A stretch of 64,000 nucleotides of DNA, taken from NCBI GenBank assembly GCA_902766125.1, contig CACXCG010000032.1, forward strand, positions 56,301 through 120,300, in the 5' to 3' direction. The notes under the pieces are model-generated. The model was not told where the DNA came from, searched no databases, and worked only from the letters and a program-made list of their open reading frames with translations. A program made the translations under genes and the position numbers. This DNA comes from an uncultured Spirochaetaceae bacterium (GTDB lineage: Bacteria > Spirochaetota > Spirochaetia > Treponematales > Treponemataceae). Below are positions 10,017-18,986 of the stretch, in pieces (the first letter of the stretch is position 1; the number at the start of each line of letters is the position of its first letter).

Positions 10017-10658
10017 TTAGTATGTTTCGTCTTCCATTGCAAGGAAGGTTTCCATGACACTTTTAACGCGTGTAGTCTCGCGGTCAAGAATACGTTCGTA
10101 GTCAAGTTTTCCGGTAACAATCCGTTCGCGTTCGTCTTCCCATGCCTGCTGGTCGGTTATGAACAGAAAGTAGAATTTAGTGACATTTGCTTTTTCTGCC
10201 CACAGTTTTGCTTCTTCCCAGTAGTAGTAGCCTGCTTCGTAACAGGAAAGTGCCTTCTGTAAATCGCGCACATATTCGTCTTTCCACGGAGCATCATAAA
10301 AATAGGCAACATCTTTGTCGTAAATGCGCCCCAGCCGTAAGTACTGTTCAATCAGTTTAAGGTTTACATGCATCATAAACAATGCGCGGTATTTTTCCCA
10401 CTGATTTTCGTTCTGAATGGTTGCCATTGCGTACTGAGGATTACAGAAGTCTGCGTTAACGGCCTTTTCCAGCCAGTAGATGTTTTCTATGCAGTCATCG
10501 GGCAGCTGCTGATAGTGAATGTGATACAGCCGGTAATAGTCTTCTTTGTATTTTGCAACGTATGCATGAGCCGTCTGCGTGTTAATGCCGGCACAAACGG
10601 TCAGGAGTATCAGTACCTGGAGACAATGTTTTGCAAATGAAACAATAGACTTCTTCAC
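10017..10658 (-). CDS. Secreted treponemal protein of unknown function
   Basis: I do not recognise this 213-residue protein. A GTG start at 10658 is chosen because it gives a classic signal peptide (VKKSIVSFAKHCLQVLILL, then cleavage after QTAHA) and lies just past the tmk stop. The longer frame from 10754 would overlap tmk by 65 nt and put 32 extra residues before the signal. The mature part is rich in Tyr, Trp and acidic residues and looks helical, possibly TPR-like (LQKALSCYEAGYYYWEEA). No strong ribosome site stands before the GTG, so the start is uncertain. It lies between tmk and aroB on the same strand. Confidence 0.7.
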   Translation of the reverse strand: MKKSIVSFAKHCLQVLILLTVCAGINTQTAHAYVAKYKEDYYRLYHIHYQQLPDDCIENIYWLEKAVNADFCNPQYAMATIQNENQWEKYRALFMMHVNLKLIEQYLRLGRIYDKDVAYFYDAPWKDEYVRDLQKALSCYEAGYYYWEEAKLWAEKANVTKFYFLFITDQQAWEDERERIVTGKLDYERILDRETTRVKSVMETFLAMEDETY

Positions 10659-10689
10659 GCTTACTGTATCGGCAGATTGTACAGCTCTC

Positions 10690-11328
10690 TTAAGCGTTTG
10701 CCTGAATGTGTTTCCAGATAAAGTCCGATATCTGCCCGGGGCTTTGTGTTGCATCCAGCCTGATGATTTTCATGCCGGTGTTAAGAGACTGATAGTGTTC
10801 CAGCACTTTTTCGTATGCATCGCGTGTCCGGTTCTGGAATTCCTGCTTTTCGTAGATTTCTGTCTGTCCGCGGCGGTTTACCCGTGCAAGCGATACGGCA
10901 GGATCTATGTCAAAGAAAAACAAAAGGCGGGGAAGTGCAAACTGTTCATTGAGTCGTGCAGGTAAATCCATACCGCAGTCTATGCTCTGATAGGCAAGGC
11001 TTGAAAACAGATACCGGTCTGATACGACTGTATAGCCTTGATCGCATGCGGTTTTTACTCCGGTTACCAGGGTGTCTTTTCCGTCAATAACCAGCGGGCC
11101 GTCAACATGTTCGCTCCTGTCTGCGGCAAACAGGTATGCTGCAGTCTGCGGAATCAAGGGAATTTTTCCGGAAAGCATGGAACGCAGAAATGTTCCGGTG
11201 GGGGCAGAAGTGGGTTCCGTCGTAAATAAAAAGAGTTTTCCTTCTGTTCTTTCCCTGAGCAGCCTGATTTGCGTGGTGGTTCCGGCTCCGTCAATTCCTT
11301 CAAAAACGATAAAATTTTGTAATGTCAT
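10690..11328 (-). CDS. tmk: Thymidylate kinase with altered Walker A
   Basis: A 212-residue dTMP kinase. The start at 11328 (MTLQNF) is chosen for GGAAG placed 8 nt upstream; an in-frame ATG lies 8 codons earlier. Recognisable parts are FEGIDGAGTTTQ (residues 9-20), TTEPT, VVSDRYLFSSLAYQ and a lid segment VNRRGQTEIYEKQ. The P-loop is odd: family members usually have GAGK(S/T)TQ, but residue 17 is Thr where the phosphate-binding Lys is expected. The codons read ACC ACC ACG, so this is not a reading-frame artefact. The lid arginines might compensate. It is first in the minus-strand run with the secreted unknown and aroB, and divergent from tamB. Confidence 0.9.
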   Translation of the reverse strand: MTLQNFIVFEGIDGAGTTTQIRLLRERTEGKLFLFTTEPTSAPTGTFLRSMLSGKIPLIPQTAAYLFAADRSEHVDGPLVIDGKDTLVTGVKTACDQGYTVVSDRYLFSSLAYQSIDCGMDLPARLNEQFALPRLLFFFDIDPAVSLARVNRRGQTEIYEKQEFQNRTRDAYEKVLEHYQSLNTGMKIIRLDATQSPGQISDFIWKHIQANA

Positions 11329-11398
11329 GTTAAAATCTTCCATAAAACACAAAAAACTGATACAATATCACGGGGTAGTCCCGACAGAAAACGATGAT

Positions 11399-14300
11399 AT
11401 GAAATCAAAAGTGCTCAAAACAGCCATAGGACTCATACTCTTCCTCATGATTTTTGCTACGGCTCTTGCGGCGTTACAGCCGGTGTATCGTCGCGTCAAC
11501 AGTACTATTTCTGCTGCGGAAGTAAAGTATCTGTCTCTTTTGACTGAAAAGACTGACCTTTCAATTTCGTATAAATCGCTTTCACCCTCTATTTTAGCAG
11601 GAATTCGCATAAAAGGTATAGAGGTTAAGGACGCACTGACCGGAGATGTTGTTTTAACTGCAAAAAAAGCTGTGCTCTCCTATGACCTGAAAAAACTTCT
11701 GGGCGGAAACTTAGGAGAAGCCTTTACAAAACTTACGGTTTCCAATGCAAACGTTTCTCTGGATTTAGATACAAACTGGCATTTTGTTGATGCAATAAAT
11801 TACCGCCTCTTGGGAAATCCCGTTGATGAATATCACGATGAACTGCTTACTCCTGACAAGCAGAAAACGCTTACTCAGGTTCTGTATGCATTCCCGTTTG
11901 CAGTTGTATTAAAAAACTCAAATGTAAACGTAAAGAACACCAACATAGATCTGCATGTGTTTGTAAAAAATCTTCGCGCAAAAAAAACAGATGATGCTTC
12001 GTCGCTTTCTGTTTCAGGAAGAGGTACTGCAATTGCAACAGTGCCCCTGTTAAAAAATGATACCGTCGGTTTTGCCTTTATCGTCAGCGGAACTTTTTTA
12101 CCGAAGCTTGATGACAGTTCACTCATGCTTTCGGTTACCGAAAATAATGCTGCCAGTTACACTCTGCACAGAGGTGAATTTCTTGCACGCTATAATGATC
12201 AGCATTTAAACATTCTTTCAACGCAGCGTCTGTTACCGTACGTCGTTACCGCAGACATAAATCTTGCAAATGCAGATGTAAACATTGAAGCGTCCATGCA
12301 GGATTTTAATCCGTTCCAGCTTATAAAAGTTCCGCCGCTTCCTGATGTGGCACAGCAGTTTGTCGGCTCAACGGTCAGCGGAACATTTTCTCTGTTGTAT
12401 AACGTCAGAAAAAAAACGCTTTTGTGGTATACAGACGGTTCTGTTGATTTTGCAAAAAAACTTGCACCCAAAGGAGAGTCTGTTTCGTTTAAAGTGAACG
12501 GAACAAATGAAACGGTTTCCATAGGTTCTGTTGTTGCAACCGGTTCACTTGTGTCGGGAAACCTGAGCGGTTCGTACAACATAAGTCTAATGCAGCCGTC
12601 GGGTAAGGCAGAACTTGATTACTTTACGCTTCCTAACGGAAACATTGTTTCTGCACAGCTGTTTGTTGATCCTGTCGGTGACGGTTTTTCGTGCTACATT
12701 CCAGAACTGCTTTTAAGCGATGCTTCCTTCTCTCAGATTCAGAGTCTGAATGCAGTGCAGCTTGATCTTGCTCCGGTAGAAGAGTCGTGGGACTTTGAAC
12801 TTTCTTTCAGCGATTATACTCATCTGGAATCCGATGTGCCCGGTTCATTCAATGCAGCAGGAACGTTTGTACCCGGTGATTTTCCGTGGGTTGAAGTTTC
12901 GGTTGCGGTTGATTCATTCTACCTTGACTCTATTGCTCGGGCGGCAAAAGCGGTGCTTGATGGAGAAACGCAGAAGACAGTTAATGATTTGATTCCTGCG
13001 CTGGAACAGTACATTATGGCAACGGAACTGTATGTGTCCTCTGACCTGACTTCCGTTACATTTAATGCGCCGTACATGGTTGTTGCAAGTACCGAAGATG
13101 AAGATCCGCTGGTTGCCATTGCGTCTTTTGACGGAAACGATGAGTCGCTTTCGATTTCTTCACTTCAGGTTGCGTTTGCAAAACAGTATCTTGAAGCTTC
13201 TGCAGATATAGATCTTTCCCTTGAACAGAAATCTGCATTTTTTACTGCGGACCTGCAGTTTAACCGTATTCCCTACAGTCTGACCGGTTCAGTATCTGAC
13301 GGTAAGTGGCTTTCAATTAACGGAGATTACGGTCTTGCGGTTTCAACTTCGCTCAGTGCTCCGCTTTCGGGAACTGCATCTATTTCATCGCTTCCTATAA
13401 GCATAGATCCGTATCTTATTTCGCTTTCCCTTGATTCATCATTTACCTATTCGCGTAACTTTGGCTTTTCCATGAATGTGTCACGCTTCGAAGCAGAAGA
13501 ATTAAGCGGAACACTTTCCTTTATGCCGTCTCTTGCATTAAGCGGAACTCTTTCTGATCAAAGTTTTATTATTTCAAATCTCTCGTATGCGGATAATGCT
13601 TCTGCACTTTCCGGTGACGGATTTTTTGTCTGGAGTAAAAACGGAAACAGCATAGATGCTTTCACCCTGCAGCTGGGGGCTAATAGTGACAGTTCCCGTG
13701 AAGGAGTTGATCTGTATGTATCGCTTACTAACCCGTACGGCTCGCCTCTGTCTGCACAAAGCCTTCAGTCTGACTGGTTCTGGGATGCACAGCTTGATAT
13801 TACTTCGCTTTTGATGTCGCGCTTTTTACCGGGACAGCACAATGATGATACGCTTTCTGCACAGGCTCAGTTGAGCGGCACTCTAGATAATCCTTTCCTT
13901 TCGTTTACGCTTAAAGATGTTTCTGTTGATTTTAACGGTAAGGCATTACATGCTGCCGGAAACGCACTGCTGGAAGACGGAACGCTCGGTATTTCAAATT
14001 TTTCTGCTTCCTGGAACGATATACGACTTCTGAACGTTGCTGCCGGAATAGAGCTTGAATCGTTCAGCGGACTTGCACAGGCAACACTCGACATGGAGTT
14101 TATGAGTAAGACGCTGCGTGCACCCCTTACCGTAACGCTGCAGAATCAGGATGAACCGTATCCTGAAAACACACCTCTTCTTGCAATGCTTGCACTTCCG
14201 GATAATTTTTCACTGGCAGTTGACTCTTCAAAGATAAGCGGAAACCTGCTTTCTTCTTCTGCGCCACTTCATCTTGAATTGAACCGTTACAAAGATGATG

Positions 14301-15943
14301 CATCTGAAATGTGGGAATTCCGTACAGACGATTACTTTGGTGCATCCGGTTATCTGTTTGACAACGGACAGCTTGCCCTTGCGGTAGAAGAATCTAAGCC
14401 GCTGCATTTTATCTTAAACGGTAACATTACCACTGAATCAGTTTTATTTGATCTTTCTAATTTCTATCTTGATATGTCTCAGCTTTCATTCCTTATCAAC
14501 TCTGATTTGTTCTCTGTCTACAGGGGTGTGATTGAAGGTGAACTGTTTATTTCGGGACTTGCAACCGACCCCTCAATGGAAGGCTCTTTTGTGCTGACCG
14601 GATTTGATTTTAATGTTCCGTCGTATATCTCTGATCATTTTACAACACAGAAGATTCAGCTGTCACTGTTTGAGAACACACTCAATGTTCCGCCGACAGA
14701 ATTCAGAATAAAAGATACTGCGCTTACCGCCCGTGCAACGCTTGAGTTTGACCGGTGGTCGCTTTCCAGTATGCGTGCGTACCTTGCTTCGGTGGGGGAC
14801 AAGGGTATTCCTGTTGATATCCGTACTGACCTTGCCCGTGTAAAAGGCCGTGCACTTGTTGACCTTAATCTTGATTTTGAAGATGACATGCTTGAAGCCT
14901 TTGGTAATCTTGAAGTTAAAAATACGACTATCAGTCTCATGGATTCTTCTGATGATCTTGATGATGAAGATGACGACTTCTATTCCAATCCGCTTAAGAA
15001 AAAAGCAGAACGGGAAGCAAAACAGGCTGCAAAAAATTCCGGAGAACAGAAACTCCCCATCGATATTGCCGCAAACATTCACTTTACTGTCGGAGAAAAA
15101 GTTCGCCTTGAATTAAATCCGCTCTTGCGCAGTCTTATTGCTCCCGGTAACGAAGTTGACATTGTGCTTGATACATCAAACAACACCTGGGCTGTCAAGG
15201 GTGATGTTTCTTTGCGCGGAGGAGAAATCTCTTACCTGAACCGCAACTTCTATGTCAAGGAAGGTTCTGTTTCGCTTAATGAAACGCAGGCAAAAATGGA
15301 TCCGCTTATTACGGTTCGTGCAGAAACCCGTGAACGGGATACAAACGGAGAGTCGGTAACCATTACGCTTGAAGCAAACCGTCAGTATCTGTCACAGTTT
15401 ACTCCACGCCTGTATGCTAATCCGGCTAAGTCAGAAAGTGAACTGTATCAGCTTTTGGGTCAGGTTGCTCTGGCAGACTCTACAAGTGTTTCGTCTCTTT
15501 TGCTTTCTACGGTTGACTATGGCGTTCAGGTTGCCGTCGTAAGAAAAATAGAGGACGCATTGCGTGATTTGCTGAATTTTGATATATTCTCTATACGAAC
15601 ATCGCTTTTACAGAATGCGGTACGGTCGGGACTGGATATTTCTGCAAGTTCTGCGGCAAAACGGTCTTCAATCGGTAACTATTTTGATAATTCGACTGTT
15701 TACATAGGTAAATACTTCGGAACGTCGCTGTATGCGGATGCAATGCTGCACTGGACGTACGACGAAAATAAAGATATGAGTGGCAGCGAAACGGGAGGCA
15801 TCGTGTTCCAGCCGGAAATCGGTCTGGAAATGGAAGCTCCCTTTGCCAACATCAGGTGGAATTTTGCTCCTGATCTGGAAAATTTTGCTGATACGGTTGT
15901 TTCGTCAACGTCGGTAACGCTTTCGTGGCGGTTTACGTTCTAA
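11399..15943 (+). CDS. tamB: TamB-like translocation/assembly protein (DUF490)
   Basis: A 1514-residue envelope protein. ATG 11399 is chosen because it opens an N-terminal signal anchor (KTAIGLILFLMIFATALAAL); the frame is open further upstream but only antisense to tmk. The body is a long run of beta-rich, AsmA/TamB-like repeats. The C-terminus has the conserved DUF490 block (SELYQLLGQVAL near residue 1350, and a beta-strand end SSTSVTLSWRFTF). TamB-type proteins form a periplasm-spanning groove for lipid transport and outer-membrane assembly. An Asp/Glu-rich stretch followed by a Lys-rich one interrupts the fold at about residues 1181-1215. bamA and skp follow directly, supporting an envelope role. 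Confidence 0.88.
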   Translation: MKSKVLKTAIGLILFLMIFATALAALQPVYRRVNSTISAAEVKYLSLLTEKTDLSISYKSLSPSILAGIRIKGIEVKDALTGDVVLTAKKAVLSYDLKKLLGGNLGEAFTKLTVSNANVSLDLDTNWHFVDAINYRLLGNPVDEYHDELLTPDKQKTLTQVLYAFPFAVVLKNSNVNVKNTNIDLHVFVKNLRAKKTDDASSLSVSGRGTAIATVPLLKNDTVGFAFIVSGTFLPKLDDSSLMLSVTENNAASYTLHRGEFLARYNDQHLNILSTQRLLPYVVTADINLANADVNIEASMQDFNPFQLIKVPPLPDVAQQFVGSTVSGTFSLLYNVRKKTLLWYTDGSVDFAKKLAPKGESVSFKVNGTNETVSIGSVVATGSLVSGNLSGSYNISLMQPSGKAELDYFTLPNGNIVSAQLFVDPVGDGFSCYIPELLLSDASFSQIQSLNAVQLDLAPVEESWDFELSFSDYTHLESDVPGSFNAAGTFVPGDFPWVEVSVAVDSFYLDSIARAAKAVLDGETQKTVNDLIPALEQYIMATELYVSSDLTSVTFNAPYMVVASTEDEDPLVAIASFDGNDESLSISSLQVAFAKQYLEASADIDLSLEQKSAFFTADLQFNRIPYSLTGSVSDGKWLSINGDYGLAVSTSLSAPLSGTASISSLPISIDPYLISLSLDSSFTYSRNFGFSMNVSRFEAEELSGTLSFMPSLALSGTLSDQSFIISNLSYADNASALSGDGFFVWSKNGNSIDAFTLQLGANSDSSREGVDLYVSLTNPYGSPLSAQSLQSDWFWDAQLDITSLLMSRFLPGQHNDDTLSAQAQLSGTLDNPFLSFTLKDVSVDFNGKALHAAGNALLEDGTLGISNFSASWNDIRLLNVAAGIELESFSGLAQATLDMEFMSKTLRAPLTVTLQNQDEPYPENTPLLAMLALPDNFSLAVDSSKISGNLLSSSAPLHLELNRYKDDASEMWEFRTDDYFGASGYLFDNGQLALAVEESKPLHFILNGNITTESVLFDLSNFYLDMSQLSFLINSDLFSVYRGVIEGELFISGLATDPSMEGSFVLTGFDFNVPSYISDHFTTQKIQLSLFENTLNVPPTEFRIKDTALTARATLEFDRWSLSSMRAYLASVGDKGIPVDIRTDLARVKGRALVDLNLDFEDDMLEAFGNLEVKNTTISLMDSSDDLDDEDDDFYSNPLKKKAEREAKQAAKNSGEQKLPIDIAANIHFTVGEKVRLELNPLLRSLIAPGNEVDIVLDTSNNTWAVKGDVSLRGGEISYLNRNFYVKEGSVSLNETQAKMDPLITVRAETRERDTNGESVTITLEANRQYLSQFTPRLYANPAKSESELYQLLGQVALADSTSVSSLLLSTVDYGVQVAVVRKIEDALRDLLNFDIFSIRTSLLQNAVRSGLDISASSAAKRSSIGNYFDNSTVYIGKYFGTSLYADAMLHWTYDENKDMSGSETGGIVFQPEIGLEMEAPFANIRWNFAPDLENFADTVVSSTSVTLSWRFTF

Positions 15944-15962
15944 TAAAAAAAAGAGGGGCTGT

Positions 15963-18431
15963 ATGCGTAGTCTTAGTCGCACCGTTAAGAGTGCCATTGC
16001 GTTAGTTTTTTTGCTTGCAGGGTTGTGTCTTCCTGCACTGGCGCAGAGTTCAGAATGGTATTACGGAAAACCAATTCGTTCCGTTACCTTCAGCGGACTT
16101 AAAAATATAAAAGCATCTGATCTTGACGGAGTAACCAGCGCATACGTCGGAAAAGAATTTTCTGATGATTTGTTTGCAGATCTGCTTAACCGTGTGTTTG
16201 CACTTGATTATTTCAGTGATGTCATTCCCGAAGCAGTTCCCGGAGATGCTTCCCGCAAATCAGTTTCAATTGTACTTGTAGTTGAGGAAAATCCGGTTGT
16301 TTCAAAAGTTGTTTTTCTTGGTAACAGCAAGATTAAGAATAACGAACTTAAAGATACGGTTTCCATTAAAGCAAAAGATATTTTTAATCAGGCAAAAGTG
16401 CTTGTTGACGAACGTGCACTTCGCAATCTGTACATCAGCAAAGGTTTTACTTCTGTTCATGTGTCTTCTACTACTGAAGAAACTGAAGAAGGTATTGTTG
16501 TTACCTTCCGTATTGATGAAGGAACTACGACCGTAGTTACTGCCATTAACTTTCAGGGAAATACCATTGCTTCCGACCGCACGCTGTCCCGCAAACTGAC
16601 GCTCAAAAAAGAAGGTGTGCTTAACAAGGGGTATTTCCAGGAATCAGTCCTTGAAGTAGATAAGCAGGCTCTGATTGCATACTATCACGATCACGGTTAC
16701 ATTGATGCAAAGATTGTAGATGTTGTCCGTGACTCTACCTTCAATGAATCAAAGAAACGAGAAGAACTTGCCATTACCTTTGTACTTCAGGAAGGTTCTC
16801 AGTATACCTTTGGCGGAATTACATTCCTTGGCAATAAAGTTTTTTCTACAGAACAGATAGAATCGCTTGTTACCATCAAGAGCGGTGATGTATACAACGA
16901 AACAAAACTGAATGAATCGCTGGTTGCTGTTCAGCAGCTGTATGTAAACAGCGGTTACACGTCAAATCAGTTTCAGCCGTATGTTACCAAAGATCCCGAT
17001 GCTAAAACCGTTACCTATCAGGTTGTTATTGATGAGCGTGACAGAAGCCATGTAGAAAACATTATCATCAAGGGAAATGAACGTACAAAAGATTATGTCA
17101 TTACCCGCGAGATTCCTATAGAATCCGGTGATATTTATTCAAACACAAAACTGTATTCTGCAATGCGCAGTCTGTACAACCTGCAGTACTTCTCAAATAT
17201 TATTCCCGATGTTCAGATGGGTTCCGAAGAAAACCTGGTTGACGTTATTTTCAGTGTAGAAGAACAGAATACGGTTTCGCTTACCGCAGGACTTACCTTC
17301 AGCGGAATGGGTAACTCAAATGAATTTCCGATTGCGCTTATGGCGTCCATTCAGGATACAAACCTGTTTGGCGAAGGACGTTCTCTTTCTGCTTCCCTTA
17401 AAGTTGCAACCGAAGAACAGTCACTTAGTTTTGGTTACGGACAAAGCTGGATGTTTGGGCTTCCTATCAGCATGAATATTTCTGCCGGCTTCTCTCATAC
17501 AAAACAGTATACGCTGCGTAACTATCTGTCTCCGTCTACCGGTGAACTTGATGCTTCTTCTCACTATATGGAATATCATCAGCTGTCGTTTAATGTGGGC
17601 GCTTCTTTCAGCAGATGGTGGACTTACGACTGGGCTGTTTTAACTGCAACCGGCGGTATTTCCGGCAGCATGGTGTATAACATTTATGATTCGGCACTGT
17701 ATACTCCGGTTGATTTTTCTGTCAGTGCGTATGGAAACAACTGGTCTCCCAGTACTGCAATCTACGGAAAATTCTCTGCAGACGGACGTGACATTAACTA
17801 CGATCCTTCTAAGGGCTGGTTCCTGAGCGAACAGCTTACCTGGCGCGGCTTGATTCCCCGTATCGGCGACTTTGGCGAAACAGAGTTCTTCCTTCGCAGT
17901 GAAACAAAAGGTGAGCTTTACTTTACACTTCTTGATAAACCGGTTACCGAAAACTGGGGCGTTAAGTTAGTTCTTGCGCTATACTCCGGTCTTTCATTCC
18001 AGGTTCCTGCACCAGGAACAACAATTAAAGATACCAGTAAGCTTTACATAGACGGAATGTTCTATGGACGCGGCTATCAGATTTATAACACTACTTACGG
18101 ACGCGGTAACGGTCTTCTTGCAAACTATGCAGAAATCCGCTTCCCCGTAGCTCCTGGAATCCTGTCTCTTGACCTGTTCCTTGATGCTGTTATGATTAAG
18201 CCTGATGTAGGTGCCGTCTTCTCTGATTTTGCAAATCCCAACGACTGGTACTTCAGCTGGGGTCCAAGCCTTCGTCTTACCATGCAGCAGTTCCCGCTTA
18301 GAATGCTGTTAACAAATAACTTTAAATTTACCTCTGACGGAATTACTTCTGTCAACAGACTGGGAGATCCTGTTTCCGAATGGTGGAAGAACTGGAACTT
18401 CACCCTGTCATTTAACCTTGTCAATAAATAG
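15963..18431 (+). CDS. bamA: Outer-membrane assembly factor BamA
   Basis: An 822-residue Omp85 protein that inserts beta-barrels into the outer membrane. It has a signal peptide ending PALAQ (residue 28), about five POTRA repeats (starting at RSVTFSGLKNIKASDL, VSKVVFLGNSKIKNNEL, VTAINFQGNTIASDRTL, YTFGGITFLGNKVFSTEQI and VENIIIKGNERTKDYVI) and a C-terminal 16-strand-type barrel from about residue 435. The barrel contains the GRGYQIYN-type lid segment near 700. The protein ends FTLSFNLVNK, with Lys rather than the usual terminal aromatic residue. An AGAGGGG ribosome site precedes the start. It is cotranscribed with tamB, skp and mutS, an order I recall from Treponema pallidum. Confidence 0.95.
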   Translation: MRSLSRTVKSAIALVFLLAGLCLPALAQSSEWYYGKPIRSVTFSGLKNIKASDLDGVTSAYVGKEFSDDLFADLLNRVFALDYFSDVIPEAVPGDASRKSVSIVLVVEENPVVSKVVFLGNSKIKNNELKDTVSIKAKDIFNQAKVLVDERALRNLYISKGFTSVHVSSTTEETEEGIVVTFRIDEGTTTVVTAINFQGNTIASDRTLSRKLTLKKEGVLNKGYFQESVLEVDKQALIAYYHDHGYIDAKIVDVVRDSTFNESKKREELAITFVLQEGSQYTFGGITFLGNKVFSTEQIESLVTIKSGDVYNETKLNESLVAVQQLYVNSGYTSNQFQPYVTKDPDAKTVTYQVVIDERDRSHVENIIIKGNERTKDYVITREIPIESGDIYSNTKLYSAMRSLYNLQYFSNIIPDVQMGSEENLVDVIFSVEEQNTVSLTAGLTFSGMGNSNEFPIALMASIQDTNLFGEGRSLSASLKVATEEQSLSFGYGQSWMFGLPISMNISAGFSHTKQYTLRNYLSPSTGELDASSHYMEYHQLSFNVGASFSRWWTYDWAVLTATGGISGSMVYNIYDSALYTPVDFSVSAYGNNWSPSTAIYGKFSADGRDINYDPSKGWFLSEQLTWRGLIPRIGDFGETEFFLRSETKGELYFTLLDKPVTENWGVKLVLALYSGLSFQVPAPGTTIKDTSKLYIDGMFYGRGYQIYNTTYGRGNGLLANYAEIRFPVAPGILSLDLFLDAVMIKPDVGAVFSDFANPNDWYFSWGPSLRLTMQQFPLRMLLTNNFKFTSDGITSVNRLGDPVSEWWKNWNFTLSFNLVNK

Positions 18432-18441
18432 GAGTTAGACT

Positions 18442-18969
18442 ATGAAAACTACTGTACGTAAACTGATTGTTATTGCTGCACTTTTGGCATGTTCTGTGTG
18501 TGGTGCCTTTGCACAGCAGATTACAAAATTTGCGGTTGTGGATACAAGCCGTGTCTATCAGTCATATTACCGCGACTCTGTTCAGGTCAGAAACTTTGAA
18601 CGCAAGCGCCAGGAATTTCAGGATGAAGTTACCCGCATTACTGCAGAGATTCAGCAGATGCATGACCGCCAGCTTGAATACGAACGCAACGACGACAGTA
18701 CCAATGCACTTAAACTGCAGACTCAGATTACAAAGCGCACTGAATATTTACGCGAATATGTTAACGCAAAGAATGCAGAACTTGAAGCATTAAAATCTTC
18801 TCTCGAAGATAATGATGAATTCTATCAGAAACTGTATGAAGTTATAGAAAAAATTGCAGAAGGCGGCGGATACAGTATGGTGTTGAGCTTGCAGCAGTCA
18901 AATATGATTTTGTGGTACAGCACTTCTGTTGACATTACAGACGAAGTTATTTCCCGACTGGGCTTGTAA
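18442..18969 (+). CDS. Skp/OmpH-family periplasmic chaperone
   Basis: A 175-residue protein with a signal peptide ending GAFAQ (residue 25). The mature N-terminus KFAVVDTSRVYQSYYR is the usual Skp/OmpH beginning, followed by a long charged coiled-coil (residues about 50-135) and a closing strand (MILWYSTSVDITDEVI). Skp trimers hold unfolded outer-membrane proteins in the periplasm and hand them to BamA. Its place 10 nt after bamA, with a TAGGAGT ribosome site, fits that role. Confidence 0.9.
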   Translation: MKTTVRKLIVIAALLACSVCGAFAQQITKFAVVDTSRVYQSYYRDSVQVRNFERKRQEFQDEVTRITAEIQQMHDRQLEYERNDDSTNALKLQTQITKRTEYLREYVNAKNAELEALKSSLEDNDEFYQKLYEVIEKIAEGGGYSMVLSLQQSNMILWYSTSVDITDEVISRLGL

Positions 18970-18986
18970 ATTGTGCAGGTAAGGGA

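Noticed and set aside
10659..10754. Extended N-terminus of the secreted protein before aroB
   Set aside because: It overlaps tmk by 65 nt and would bury the signal peptide at residue 33.
11072..11398. Upstream extension of the tamB frame by 109 codons
   Set aside because: It runs antisense through tmk. The signal anchor begins at ATG 11399, so the extension is not coding.
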